Positions 44,615 to 53,589 of a stretch of DNA of 64,000 bases are shown here, in pieces. A model generated the notes under the pieces. It was not told the DNA's origin. It was given only the letters and a program-made list of their open reading frames with translations, and made no database searches. The DNA is from Bacteroidota bacterium (GTDB taxonomy: Bacteria; Bacteroidota; Bacteroidia; Chitinophagales; Chitinophagaceae). The stretch spans positions 62,001 to 126,000 of the forward strand of contig JAEWJK010000001.1 in the NCBI GenBank assembly GCA_023386555.1, read 5' to 3'. The position numbers and the translations under genes were made by a program. Position 1 is the stretch's first letter, and the number at the start of each line of letters is the position of its first letter.

Positions 44615-45658
44615 CTATTTTACTTCGAGTATAAATCCAACAGTGGTTCCTACATCAGGTTTGCTTCTTACATGAATGCTTTGTTCGTGTGCTTCTATAA
44701 TGTGTTTGCAAATGGCTAGGCCAAGTCCGGTTCCTCCAACATCACGGCTACGACCTCTGTCGGTTCGATAGAATCTTTCAAAGATTCTTGACAAATGTTC
44801 TGGTGCTATTCCTATTCCTTCATCACTGATCTCTATGAGTACATGTTTTTCATCTGTTTTATAAATGCCAGCTGTAATTGTTCCTCCTGTTCTGCCGTAT
44901 TTGATAGCATTATCTACAAGATTTATTATTACCTGCCTGATCTTTTCTTTATCCGCAATCACTGTTATGGGTTGCTCGCATCCCTCTTTAATTGTTGTTT
45001 GTATATTTACAGAAGATGATTTGATTGATAGGGATTCATATACTTCCCTGATCAATTCCTGTATAATAAATGCTGTTTTGTATAAAGGTTGTTCACCACT
45101 TTCCAGTCTTGAAATTTCATCCAGATCTTTCATCAGGTTCACCATTCTATCAATATTTCGGGCCGCATTCTCGAGAAATCTTCTATTCACACCCGGATTT
45201 TCTAATGCACCACTCAATAAAGTATCAACATAACCTTGTATTGCAAAAATGGGTGTTTTGAATTCATGTGCCAGGTTTTGCAAAAATTCTTTTCTATAAG
45301 CTTCATTATGTTTCAGCATTTCTATCTCAGCACTTCGTTGTACTGCCCATTGCTCTACATCTTCTCGCACCTCATCAATTCCTTTTTTGGGCAAGATGTA
45401 TTTGTAGTATGTCTCTTCTCTTTTACTAGCTTTCGTTTGATAAATAAATTTATATATCAGTTTAATTTTTCTGTAGATGAACCATTCCAATACAAAACGA
45501 ATAAGATAATAACTGCCGATAAATGTTATGGCAGAAGCTATGATGGCTATTTCCCATTCAGGTGTTACGAAAAGAAACCCAAGACCAATGGGTAATGACA
45601 ATATAATTGCCGTAAATAAAGAAAGTTGTCTTGGAGAGAGATTTTTTGCTTTTAACAT
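44615..45658 (-). CDS. phoR: Phosphate-type sensor histidine kinase PhoR
   Basis: This 347-residue inner-membrane kinase has two N-terminal helices (about 12-32 and 35-60) with almost no periplasmic loop, so it probably senses through a partner rather than a ligand. HisKA follows with phospho-acceptor His131 in LAHEFKTP, then the N box VDNAIKYG and the G boxes DEGIGIAPEH and GGTGLGLAICKHI. The start is ATG at 45658. It is downstream of phoB by 50 bases and upstream of the DUF47-pit genes, which fits a phosphate-starvation system. No PAS domain is seen. Confidence 0.85.
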   Translation of the reverse strand: MLKAKNLSPRQLSLFTAIILSLPIGLGFLFVTPEWEIAIIASAITFIGSYYLIRFVLEWFIYRKIKLIYKFIYQTKASKREETYYKYILPKKGIDEVREDVEQWAVQRSAEIEMLKHNEAYRKEFLQNLAHEFKTPIFAIQGYVDTLLSGALENPGVNRRFLENAARNIDRMVNLMKDLDEISRLESGEQPLYKTAFIIQELIREVYESLSIKSSSVNIQTTIKEGCEQPITVIADKEKIRQVIINLVDNAIKYGRTGGTITAGIYKTDEKHVLIEISDEGIGIAPEHLSRIFERFYRTDRGRSRDVGGTGLGLAICKHIIEAHEQSIHVRSKPDVGTTVGFILEVK

Positions 45659-45708
45659 ATTACCAGTAACGAAGAAGGTTACAACGTGCAAATTACGTTG
45701 AGAGTGAC

Positions 45709-46383
45709 TTACAATTCAAACTTATAGCCCACACCTTTAACAGTGGTAATACAATCTATACCTAGTTTTTGCCTGATCTTTCTGATGTGCACGTCGATCG
45801 TTCTATCACCAACAATCACATCATTACCCCAGACCTGGCTAAGTATTTCATTTCGCAAGAATACTTTTCCAGGCTTACTGGCAAGCAGATATAACAGTTC
45901 GAATTCTTTTTTTGCGAGAATAACCTCGTTTCCTTTGATCACAACAACGAATTGTTCCGGATCAATCGTAAGATCATCAAGCTGAAGAATTTTACCATCT
46001 TTCTTTTTACTTCTTCTGAATAAGGCATTTACTCTGCTGATTAACACTTTAGGACTGATCGGCTTTGTTACATAATCATCAGCACCTGTATCAAATCCCT
46101 TGATATGTGATCCTTCATCATTCAAAGCAGTTAAAAAAATGATCAACGTATCCTGGAATTCTGGTTGTGTTCTCAGGTACTCACACACTTCAACACCTGT
46201 TTTCTTAGGCATCATTATATCCAGAACGATTAAATCAGGCTTATGTATTCTTGCTTTGTCAATGGCTTCAGACCCATCTTTTGCAGTGATAACTTCATAA
46301 CCCTCAGCAGTTAGATTATATTGTAGTATCTCCCTTATATCCTGTTCGTCATCAGCTATCAATACTTTCATGGGCTTATCCAT
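45709..46383 (-). CDS. phoB: Phosphate-type response regulator PhoB (OmpR family)
   Basis: This 224-residue regulator has a receiver (ADDEQD, phospho-acceptor Asp55 in VLDIMMPKKTG, Thr in FLTALND, Lys in VTKPIS) and an OmpR/PhoB winged helix ending with DRTIDVHIRKIRQKLGIDCITTVKGVGYKFEL. It partners with the kinase gene that follows. The ATG at 46383 was chosen; another in-frame ATG lies at 46371. The Pit and DUF47 genes downstream are likely targets, inferred from position. Confidence 0.88.
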   Translation of the reverse strand: MDKPMKVLIADDEQDIREILQYNLTAEGYEVITAKDGSEAIDKARIHKPDLIVLDIMMPKKTGVEVCEYLRTQPEFQDTLIIFLTALNDEGSHIKGFDTGADDYVTKPISPKVLISRVNALFRRSKKKDGKILQLDDLTIDPEQFVVVIKGNEVILAKKEFELLYLLASKPGKVFLRNEILSQVWGNDVIVGDRTIDVHIRKIRQKLGIDCITTVKGVGYKFEL

Positions 46384-46399
46384 TAACAATTTGTTTTTA

Positions 46400-46407
46400 C
46401 AAATTTA
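46400..46407 (-). promoter_or_regulatory. Putative -7 box for phoB
   Basis: The minus strand reads TAAATTTG, an exact TAnnTTTG, 17 bases before the phoB ATG. The upstream -33 element is not convincing. Confidence 0.35.
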
Positions 46408-46534
46408 ACCTGCAGATATTTAGAGAAGGCTCACATTTGATTATGTTATTGTTAACAGTACAAATTAGAACTTGCAGTAATCTATGCAAAGAAAGGCCAG
46501 CTTTCAGCTTTGGTCGTATTTTTGCTTAATGCGT

Positions 46535-48739
46535 ATGAAATCTGGAAAGATCATGAGTAGACTAAGCCTGGTAACGCTGTTATCCCTTATAACTATATCA
46601 ACTATTGCACAGGAAAAACGAAAAATGCCGGATGTGCCATTAATGCGTCAGATATTTCATACAAATATTGATAAGGCTCAATTGAATATTCTGAATGCTG
46701 ATGGTGTTTCGGATGAACTGTTTGCCCCGACTGATAATGAACAGTTGAATAAACAACTTTCTACAGAAGTTACATATTCTATTGATGAAATGCAGATTGA
46801 CATAGAAGTGAATAGTAGCCTTGATAATAACAATAAGATTAAATACCTGAGAGGAATTAGTGAATTGCTCAATGCATTTGGATCAGACTACCGATTAAAA
46901 AATATCCAGGCAAAACAATTCATCGATCTTTTAAAGGCTTATAAAGAAGCTGTTCAGCTGGAAAAATTCGGTAATTCCATTTCACCAATCGTTGCCAAGA
47001 ATGAACTGGAAGTAGGAAATATATTGATAAGATTATATCCTTTTGAAAAGAATTCAGGACTTAAATCTTCAAGGGATCATCTTGTATTAAAAGAAATGCA
47101 GAAGAACCCCACAAAGGTGATGCAAATACTTTCGAAAAATCATGGTGTTCCTTTTGCTGACAGTGTTATTCGTGCTGTAGCTTATCGTAACCAAGAAGAA
47201 ATTTACAATTATGCCAGTGCCGGAAATGCTTTTAGCCGCAAGATTTTAAGCAATGATGATATGCTGGTAAAGATTATCGGTAAGATGGCTACAATGAGAA
47301 CAGGAAGACTATACTTTCCATTTCTTGATGAATTATATAAAGGGAACCTGACTTTTGATTCTATTGCCCCTACACTTGAGAATGATGAAAAATATTATGA
47401 TTTACTGGTAAAAACACAGGTTAAGTATGCTGCACGTTTGTGGAATAATGATATTCCATTAGAACATCAAACTCTTACCAAAAAGCTTCAGCAAAAAGCT
47501 GTTGAGATATATGTGAACGAGATAAATGGTTTGCATGATTCTCCTGACAATATTCGGTTCAAAAAAATCGAATCATTAACGCCGGAGCAACTTTATTATG
47601 TAGCTGTTATGGGTGCTGACCAGATTTATACCAGCAGTTATTTAGGTGTGTACAACAGGATATTTCAGAAGCTGAGTTCTGGTAATAAAGCTGATACACT
47701 ATTACAACTTGTAAATTTTGATCATTTTAAAAAATGGATCAAAATGGCTGCAGGTTATAATACGTTGGACGATTTCTTAAAGAAAATGGACTCATCGAGT
47801 GCAACAGTATTAATGAAGCGATTTGTAACAGGTCTTGATAAAACTAATACACTTGAAGATGCTGTGGATGTAGCAGATTCTTATGCAAGTATTTCAAATG
47901 TTAGTTTGCAGAAGTTTATTTTGAATGAGGTGCAGTCAAATCTTCAATCTGCAAAAACCGACAGGGCAAAAAATATTTACAGCCTTCTGAATACGATCTT
48001 CCTTTCACTCGATACTGCAAATAAGATCGATATTACAGGTTTACTTGGTATTCAACCGGTACACTTTGTTCCAAATCCTATTTTGAAAGATACAACTGGC
48101 CGTATCATCATTGAACAATACTTCTATGGTGATAAGGATGGACAGAATGTTTATCGTTCATTCATCAGTCAATTCCGTAATGCCAACTGGAAGATCATCG
48201 ATAAGCCTGAATGGGTGGAAGTGGTTTCTTTAAAAGGAAGTAAAGTAACCATCTATGCCAATAAACCTTTGAACGAAGATGAAAATCTTGATGCAAAAGC
48301 ACAGGCTAGTTTAAATGAATACTTATATCAAAATAATATTCAGCCAACCGTTGTAATTCATCGTGGCCATAGCTACTATGTAAAATATACAATTGAACAA
48401 TTAGCACCTTCAGCTCGTGTTGTTTTGTTAGGAAGTTGTGGTGGATATCATAATATGAACGAAGTTTTAAAAATTTCTCCTGAGGCACATATCATTTCAT
48501 CTAAACAAATTGGCTCCGGATTAATCAATGGACCAATGATAACGATGATCGCTGAGAACTTAAGGCAGGGAAAAGACCTGAACTGGCCTACGATATGGAA
48601 AAACCTAGAATCAAGCTTTAAAGACCCAACCCGAAAAGAGCGTTTTGAAGATTATGTTCCACCGTACAAAAACCTGGGGGCCATCTTCATTATTGCTTAT
48701 AATAAAATGGAAGAAGCTAAAACAGCAAATAAGATTTAA
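46535..48739 (+). CDS. Secreted protein of unknown family with clan-CD-like His/Cys pair
   Basis: I do not recognise this family. The 734 residues start with a signal peptide (MSRLSLVTLLSLITISTIAQ after a short basic lead). Residues to about 500 are helical with no known motif. The C-terminal part has alternating strands and helices. It includes VVIHRGHSYYVKY (His612), then 23 residues later VVLLGSCGGYHNM (Cys635), followed by HIISSKQIGSGLINGP. A Gly-His at the end of one strand and a Cys after the next is the layout of separase, CHAT and caspase-type peptidases. This is an inference from pattern only. ATGs at 46529, 46535 and 46553 are all possible starts. It overlaps the stop of the convergent barrel gene by 4 bases. 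Confidence 0.65.
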   Translation: MKSGKIMSRLSLVTLLSLITISTIAQEKRKMPDVPLMRQIFHTNIDKAQLNILNADGVSDELFAPTDNEQLNKQLSTEVTYSIDEMQIDIEVNSSLDNNNKIKYLRGISELLNAFGSDYRLKNIQAKQFIDLLKAYKEAVQLEKFGNSISPIVAKNELEVGNILIRLYPFEKNSGLKSSRDHLVLKEMQKNPTKVMQILSKNHGVPFADSVIRAVAYRNQEEIYNYASAGNAFSRKILSNDDMLVKIIGKMATMRTGRLYFPFLDELYKGNLTFDSIAPTLENDEKYYDLLVKTQVKYAARLWNNDIPLEHQTLTKKLQQKAVEIYVNEINGLHDSPDNIRFKKIESLTPEQLYYVAVMGADQIYTSSYLGVYNRIFQKLSSGNKADTLLQLVNFDHFKKWIKMAAGYNTLDDFLKKMDSSSATVLMKRFVTGLDKTNTLEDAVDVADSYASISNVSLQKFILNEVQSNLQSAKTDRAKNIYSLLNTIFLSLDTANKIDITGLLGIQPVHFVPNPILKDTTGRIIIEQYFYGDKDGQNVYRSFISQFRNANWKIIDKPEWVEVVSLKGSKVTIYANKPLNEDENLDAKAQASLNEYLYQNNIQPTVVIHRGHSYYVKYTIEQLAPSARVVLLGSCGGYHNMNEVLKISPEAHIISSKQIGSGLINGPMITMIAENLRQGKDLNWPTIWKNLESSFKDPTRKERFEDYVPPYKNLGAIFIIAYNKMEEAKTANKI

Positions 48740-49251
48740 GGAGCAACAGTGGTTGCTGTAGTATTTCGTTTTTGCCTTTTCCAGTGAATATTGAATCCTG
48801 TTCCCAGAGAAATAATTCCATTATTAAACCCTGCATGTTCCAGGTAATTCAACCCTACTTCAAGGGCAATAGATTTATTAAGAAAGAAAGCATACCCTGC
48901 ACCAGCATTTAAGTTTAATTGTCCATCATAATCTTCTGTAAATTGGAAATAAGAAATTCCAGCATTTAGAAAAAATTTGCCCTTTTCTTTTTTTCCAAAA
49001 TAGGGTTTGATAAAAACTCCGACTCCTAATCCTGTTGTACCCTCAAAATCTGTAATAACTGATAACGCACCTCCAATAGCAAGATTATTTTTGACAAATA
49101 CTCCTAATCCCGGATTGAAATTTAAAAGAACTCCACCTTCTGTACTCATCTGAAAGGAAGCATTTCCACTTAATAACAGGGTTCCTTTTTCAGTTTGACT
49201 AAATGCTGAAGAAAACGAAAACAGTAAAAGAATTAGCAATTTATATTTCAT
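48736..49251 (-). CDS. Small outer-membrane beta-barrel protein
   Basis: This 171-residue protein has a signal peptide (MKYKLLILLLFSFSSAFSQ) and about eight amphipathic strands (SFQMSTEGGVLLNFNPGLGVF, AGISYFQFTEDYDGQLNLNAGAGYAFF), like the OmpW/OmpX-size or PorT-like barrels of Bacteroidota. No function can be assigned. The start is ATG at 49251 and an upstream ATG at 49260 is in frame. It lies 14 bases after the stop of the MBL-fold gene on the same strand. Confidence 0.8.
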   Translation of the reverse strand: MKYKLLILLLFSFSSAFSQTEKGTLLLSGNASFQMSTEGGVLLNFNPGLGVFVKNNLAIGGALSVITDFEGTTGLGVGVFIKPYFGKKEKGKFFLNAGISYFQFTEDYDGQLNLNAGAGYAFFLNKSIALEVGLNYLEHAGFNNGIISLGTGFNIHWKRQKRNTTATTVAP

Positions 49252-49265
49252 AAGATGCATTTCGG

Positions 49266-49907
49266 CTAATCTACTAAAAATGGATTATGCTTCTTCTCAT
49301 GTCCTATCGTTGTAGATTGTCCATGTCCTGAGTAAACAACAGTTTCATCAGGTAAAACAAAAAGTTTTTCCCTGATGCTTTTCAATAAAGTTTCATGATC
49401 TCCACCAGGCAGATCAGTTCTTCCAATACTTTCATAGAAAATTACATCGCCACCAATCAATAAATTTTGAGCTGCGTTATAAAAACAAATACTTCCTGGG
49501 GAATGACCTGGAGCAAGAATTACTTCAAGCTTATCATCCCCTAATTCAATAACATCTCCATCGTTAATAAAATGCAACGGACCTGAATAGTTTTCGAAAG
49601 TCAAACCCCACATTTGTCCACTGGTTGGAGCAAATGCCAATACTTTTTCTTCCAAAGGATGCAGATGAAGCTCAAGATTGAATTTTTTATGCACCCATTT
49701 GTTTCCAAAAACATGATCAAGATGGCAATGCGTATTGATAAGCTTTACCGGTGTCAAATCATTTTCCGTAATAAACTGAAGCAGTTTTTCTTCCTCAGCT
49801 GTAAAATAACATCCCGGGTCTATAATGAATGCTTGTTTCTTTTCGTTATACAGCACATAAGTGTTTTCCTGAACAGGGCTGAAGGTGAAGCTTTTAATGC
49901 TTATCAT
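49266..49907 (-). CDS. MBL-fold metallo-hydrolase (glyoxalase II-like)
   Basis: This 213-residue cytoplasmic hydrolase has the metallo-beta-lactamase fold: the THCHLDH metal motif (about residues 58-64), GHSPGSICFYN, GGDVIFYESIGRTDLPGGD and YSGHGQSTTIGHEKKHNPF. This is the short GloB-like group often annotated as hydroxyacylglutathione hydrolase or persulfide dioxygenase-like. Without glutathione in many Bacteroidota the natural thioester is unclear. The start is ATG at 49907. Confidence 0.92.
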   Translation of the reverse strand: MISIKSFTFSPVQENTYVLYNEKKQAFIIDPGCYFTAEEEKLLQFITENDLTPVKLINTHCHLDHVFGNKWVHKKFNLELHLHPLEEKVLAFAPTSGQMWGLTFENYSGPLHFINDGDVIELGDDKLEVILAPGHSPGSICFYNAAQNLLIGGDVIFYESIGRTDLPGGDHETLLKSIREKLFVLPDETVVYSGHGQSTTIGHEKKHNPFLVD

Positions 49908-50094
49908 AACTTTATTTTTACAATCTCAATTACTGCTAATTACCTAATTTTAGAAGCTTAAACATCGGTAAAGACGCAAACTCGTCAAAATTCGTATCTT
50001 ATTTGATTAATGTTTGCTTCTTACGGCTTCTGGAAAAATTATTCGCCATAAAAGAAGGGTTAGCTTTTACGGCATAAAATCAACTGACGAACAA

Positions 50095-53000
50095 ATGAAA
50101 CTTCGCTTTTCGTTCTTTCTCTTTGCCTCTTTTATTACAGTTGCATCTTTCGCACAGGTAAATGCTGTTGAATTTGGCAAGAACAGGGTTCAACATAAAA
50201 AGTTCACCTGGCGTTTTTATGAGACACAAAATTTCAATACCTATTTCAATATAGGCGGTAACGATCTTGCAAAATATGTTGCACAGGTGGCTGAACAGGA
50301 ACTGGAACAAATAGAAGAAGCTGTTGAATATTCATTGCAGCGTAAAGCAAATATCATCATCTATAACGATTATAATGATTACAAGAGCAGCAACATTGGT
50401 CTTGGAATTGACTGGCAAAGTTCTGGTGGTGTAACGAAACTTGTGAACAATAAGATCGTTGTTTACTTTAATGGTAACCATAATGATCTTCGTAAATCAA
50501 TCAGGGAAGGCATTGTAAAAACATTAGTAGATAACCAACTTTTTGGTGATGATATTGGTGAATTTGCCAGCAATCAGGCTTTATTGGATCTTCCACAATG
50601 GCTGGTAGATGGATATATTTCTTATATGGCAGAAAACTGGAGCCCTGAAAAAGACGATAGGCTGAAAGATGTATTGATGAGTGCTGAATACAAGAATTTT
50701 TACCAGTTTGCTTTTAAAGAACCAGCATTGGCCGGACATGCTTTCTGGTATTACATTGGTGAAAGATATAAGAAAGACAATGTTTCTTATTTCTTATATC
50801 TAACCCGTATCTACAAAAGTTTGAATACTGCTTCACAACGTATTACAAAGAAGAAGTTCAAGCCATTACTTGCTGAATTTATGACGGTGATGGAAGAACG
50901 TTATTTCAAAGACATTCGTCAAAGAAGAAATGCACCAAAAGGAACGATCTCTGTTGTTGAAGATGTAGAGAAACAAACTTTTTACAACTTCCAGGTAAAT
51001 CCAAATCCGAGAAACAATTCTTATGCAGCCGTAAAGTTTAAAAAAGGTATTTATAGTGTGGTGCTAAACCAACAAGGCGAAGAAAAAACTTTATTAAAAT
51101 ATGGCGTAAGAGTTTACCAGGGAGATATCAATCCAAATTATCCAATTCTTGCATGGGATGGTAAAGGGTCAAGGCTTTTGGTTATTTACTGGCAGGAAGG
51201 AAAGAAGTATATGTTCGTATATGATCTTGTTGCAAGAATAAAAAGAGACAGGCAGGAGATACAAGGCTTTGAACAGATTTTGGATGCCGGATTTATGCTG
51301 AACCAAAACCAATTATTGTTTAGTGCAGTGAAGAATGGTAAAACAGACATCTTTATCTATAACACTCAAACACAAAAAGCAGAACAGGTAACTGATGATG
51401 TGTATGATGATCTTGATCCTACATTTGTTTCATTCCCTAACAGGTCTGCTATCATTTTTGCATCCAATCGTCCTTCAGGAAATGCTCCTGACGGTGATAC
51501 GGTAATTCCAAGCAGAAATAATTTCAACATATTTCTTGTTGATATTTTCAATAAAAGTGAATTCAGGCAGGTAACACAATTGACCAAAATGAAATTTGGC
51601 GATGCCCGTTACCCGATGCAATACAACACTACTCACTTCACTTTTGTATCGAATGAAAATGGCATTGCAAATAGATGGGCCGGATTTTTTACTACACAAA
51701 GCGATGGATTAGATACATTATTTTATGTAGGGGATGAAATATTACGTAATCCTACAGACCAGGAAATAGATTCAACACTTTCTGCATGGCAAAAATCTGA
51801 ACCGGATAGTGTAAGTTATTTTAGAACATATAAAGATTCTACGTATTCTTTTCCAATCACAAACTATCAAAGCAGTTTATTGGAAACAAGAATTGCAGGA
51901 GACAGAGGCCAGGTTAGTGAAGTAAGAAAAGAAGGTGATCTGATGTTCGTTTACAAGTTAAGAATCGATTCTGTTGCACTTCGTAAGCGTAATGTAAATG
52001 CAAGACCTACAGAATATATGCGTCAGCGAATGGCTGAAGCAAGAGCTGCTGCAGGTACTGCAACGAATTATACCAAAACGGATACGGCCGACAAGAAAGT
52101 TTTTAGAACGGAGTTCGATGATGCAGATACAACTGGAGTAGGCATTCCGGTTGAGCCTGATCTTGCTCCCAATATTTTAGGAAAAGCAAGGTTGTTCAAT
52201 TATAGACTAAAGTTCAGTGCAGATTATTTACTGAGTGGTGTTACCAATAATATTCTCATCAATAGATATCAACCTTATGGAGGTGGCTCTGGTCCAATAC
52301 GTTTGAACAATGGTAATAATATCAATTGGAATTTCCGTGTTGGTATAAGTGATATTCTGGAAGATATTAAACTGGTAGGTGGCATTCGTTTTGGCACTAA
52401 TTTAAAAGACAGGGATTATGTTTTATCGTTCCAAAATTTCCGTAAAAGAATTGATTGGGGATTAACCTATTTCCGCAGCACAAACAGCAGGTTTAAAGGA
52501 CCCATTTTTACCACACCCGGTCTTGATTATAATGATTACGGCACAAGGTTAATAACCAGTCTTTATCAATTCAATATTGCTTATCCATTCAATGAGGTAA
52601 AAAGTTTACGTTTAACAGCTGCACTTAGAACTGACCGAGGAATCGTATTTCCGGGAAAGCAATTTGGGAATGGTGCTCCTGATGTGTGGGGATTAGAAAG
52701 GAAGGACTCAACCTTGAAGTATGCAGTGGCAAGACTTGAATATGTACACGACAATACTTTGAATCCAGCACAAAACATCTGGTATGGCTTAAGATGGAAA
52801 GTTTATTTTGATGCTAATGCTCAAACAAATAAAAATTCAAAAAATAAAGCTCAGTACACTTTCAATGCAGGATTTGATGCAAGATATTATGTGCCTATCT
52901 ATCGCAATTTTATCTGGGCAGTAAGAGGTGCAGGTGATTTTTCATGGGGCAATCAAAAGATCATTTATTACCTCGGTGGAGTTGATGGATGGTTAAACCC

Positions 53001-53454
53001 AAAGTTCAACAATGGGCTACCTCCAGATGCTGACCAGGCTTATGCATTTCAATCGCTAGCAGTTAACATGAGAGGCTTTCCGCAAAATGTTGCCAATGGA
53101 AACAATGCCGTTGTAATTAACAGTGAATTCCGTTTGCCGGTTTTCAGCACTTTCATTAACAGGCCAATCAACAATGCTTTCCTTCGTAATTTCCAGATTG
53201 TTCAATTTGTTGATCTTGGAACAGCATGGAATGGCAAATTCGATAAGATTGAAAGGCCATCAAGAGTTTATCAGAATGGTCCAATCACTCTACGCTATAA
53301 AGCAGGTGGTATTGGTCCTTTTGTTGGTGGTTACGGTTTTGGTGCAAGAAGTACATTATTAGGATATTTCCTTAAAGCTGATGCATCATGGGAAATGAAT
53401 GGCATCTTTAAAGGGAAACCTTACTGGTATTTTGCAATGGGATTTGATTTCTAA
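50095..53454 (+). CDS. TolB-like propeller and outer-membrane barrel protein with degenerate peptidase-MA domain
   Basis: This 1119-residue exported protein has a signal peptide (MKLRFSFFLFASFITVASFA). An N-terminal gluzincin-like (peptidase MA) domain shows LPQWLVDGYISYMAENW, the usual segment after the metal site, but the zinc motif position reads REGIVKT, so the enzyme is probably inactive. A TolB-like propeller follows (YPILAWDGKGSRLLVIYW, LFSAVKNGKTDIFIYN, AIIFASNRPSGN). The last 450 residues form an Omp85-type barrel (VDLGTAWNG, ending YWYFAMGFDF with terminal Phe). It is probably an outer-membrane assembly or transport factor. ATG at 50095 fits the signal peptide. A strong terminator follows. 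Confidence 0.82.
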   Translation: MKLRFSFFLFASFITVASFAQVNAVEFGKNRVQHKKFTWRFYETQNFNTYFNIGGNDLAKYVAQVAEQELEQIEEAVEYSLQRKANIIIYNDYNDYKSSNIGLGIDWQSSGGVTKLVNNKIVVYFNGNHNDLRKSIREGIVKTLVDNQLFGDDIGEFASNQALLDLPQWLVDGYISYMAENWSPEKDDRLKDVLMSAEYKNFYQFAFKEPALAGHAFWYYIGERYKKDNVSYFLYLTRIYKSLNTASQRITKKKFKPLLAEFMTVMEERYFKDIRQRRNAPKGTISVVEDVEKQTFYNFQVNPNPRNNSYAAVKFKKGIYSVVLNQQGEEKTLLKYGVRVYQGDINPNYPILAWDGKGSRLLVIYWQEGKKYMFVYDLVARIKRDRQEIQGFEQILDAGFMLNQNQLLFSAVKNGKTDIFIYNTQTQKAEQVTDDVYDDLDPTFVSFPNRSAIIFASNRPSGNAPDGDTVIPSRNNFNIFLVDIFNKSEFRQVTQLTKMKFGDARYPMQYNTTHFTFVSNENGIANRWAGFFTTQSDGLDTLFYVGDEILRNPTDQEIDSTLSAWQKSEPDSVSYFRTYKDSTYSFPITNYQSSLLETRIAGDRGQVSEVRKEGDLMFVYKLRIDSVALRKRNVNARPTEYMRQRMAEARAAAGTATNYTKTDTADKKVFRTEFDDADTTGVGIPVEPDLAPNILGKARLFNYRLKFSADYLLSGVTNNILINRYQPYGGGSGPIRLNNGNNINWNFRVGISDILEDIKLVGGIRFGTNLKDRDYVLSFQNFRKRIDWGLTYFRSTNSRFKGPIFTTPGLDYNDYGTRLITSLYQFNIAYPFNEVKSLRLTAALRTDRGIVFPGKQFGNGAPDVWGLERKDSTLKYAVARLEYVHDNTLNPAQNIWYGLRWKVYFDANAQTNKNSKNKAQYTFNAGFDARYYVPIYRNFIWAVRGAGDFSWGNQKIIYYLGGVDGWLNPKFNNGLPPDADQAYAFQSLAVNMRGFPQNVANGNNAVVINSEFRLPVFSTFINRPINNAFLRNFQIVQFVDLGTAWNGKFDKIERPSRVYQNGPITLRYKAGGIGPFVGGYGFGARSTLLGYFLKADASWEMNGIFKGKPYWYFAMGFDF

Positions 53455-53474
53455 TTTGATATTACCTATAATTG

Positions 53475-53508
53475 AAAGTGCCTCAAATTTATGAGGCACT
53501 TTTTTATT
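53475..53508 (+). terminator. Rho-independent terminator
   Basis: AAAGTGCCTCA (53475-53485) and TGAGGCACTTT (53492-53502) form an 11-bp stem followed by TTTATT. It ends the transcript of the propeller-barrel gene. Confidence 0.9.
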
Positions 53509-53578
53509 AAGCCAGCTTTCTATCAAATCTCAACTTCGTTGTGTCACTCCCTTTAATGTTCAGAACATTGGCAGGCTC
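53508..53578 (+). repeat. Palindromic intergenic repeat, copy 8
   Basis: It starts TAAGCCAGCTTTCTATC, with the core CTTCGTTGTGTCACTCCC and a perfect hairpin AATGTTC-A-GAACATT (53555-53569). It lies between the convergent propeller-barrel and TerC genes, directly after the terminator. Confidence 0.75.
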
Positions 53579-53589
53579 TTACTATGAAA

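Noticed and set aside
45661..45708. Two short hairpins between phoB and phoR (GTAAC/GTTAC and CAACGT/ACGTTG)
   Set aside because: Stems of 5-6 bp with no T-run; too weak to call a terminator or regulator.
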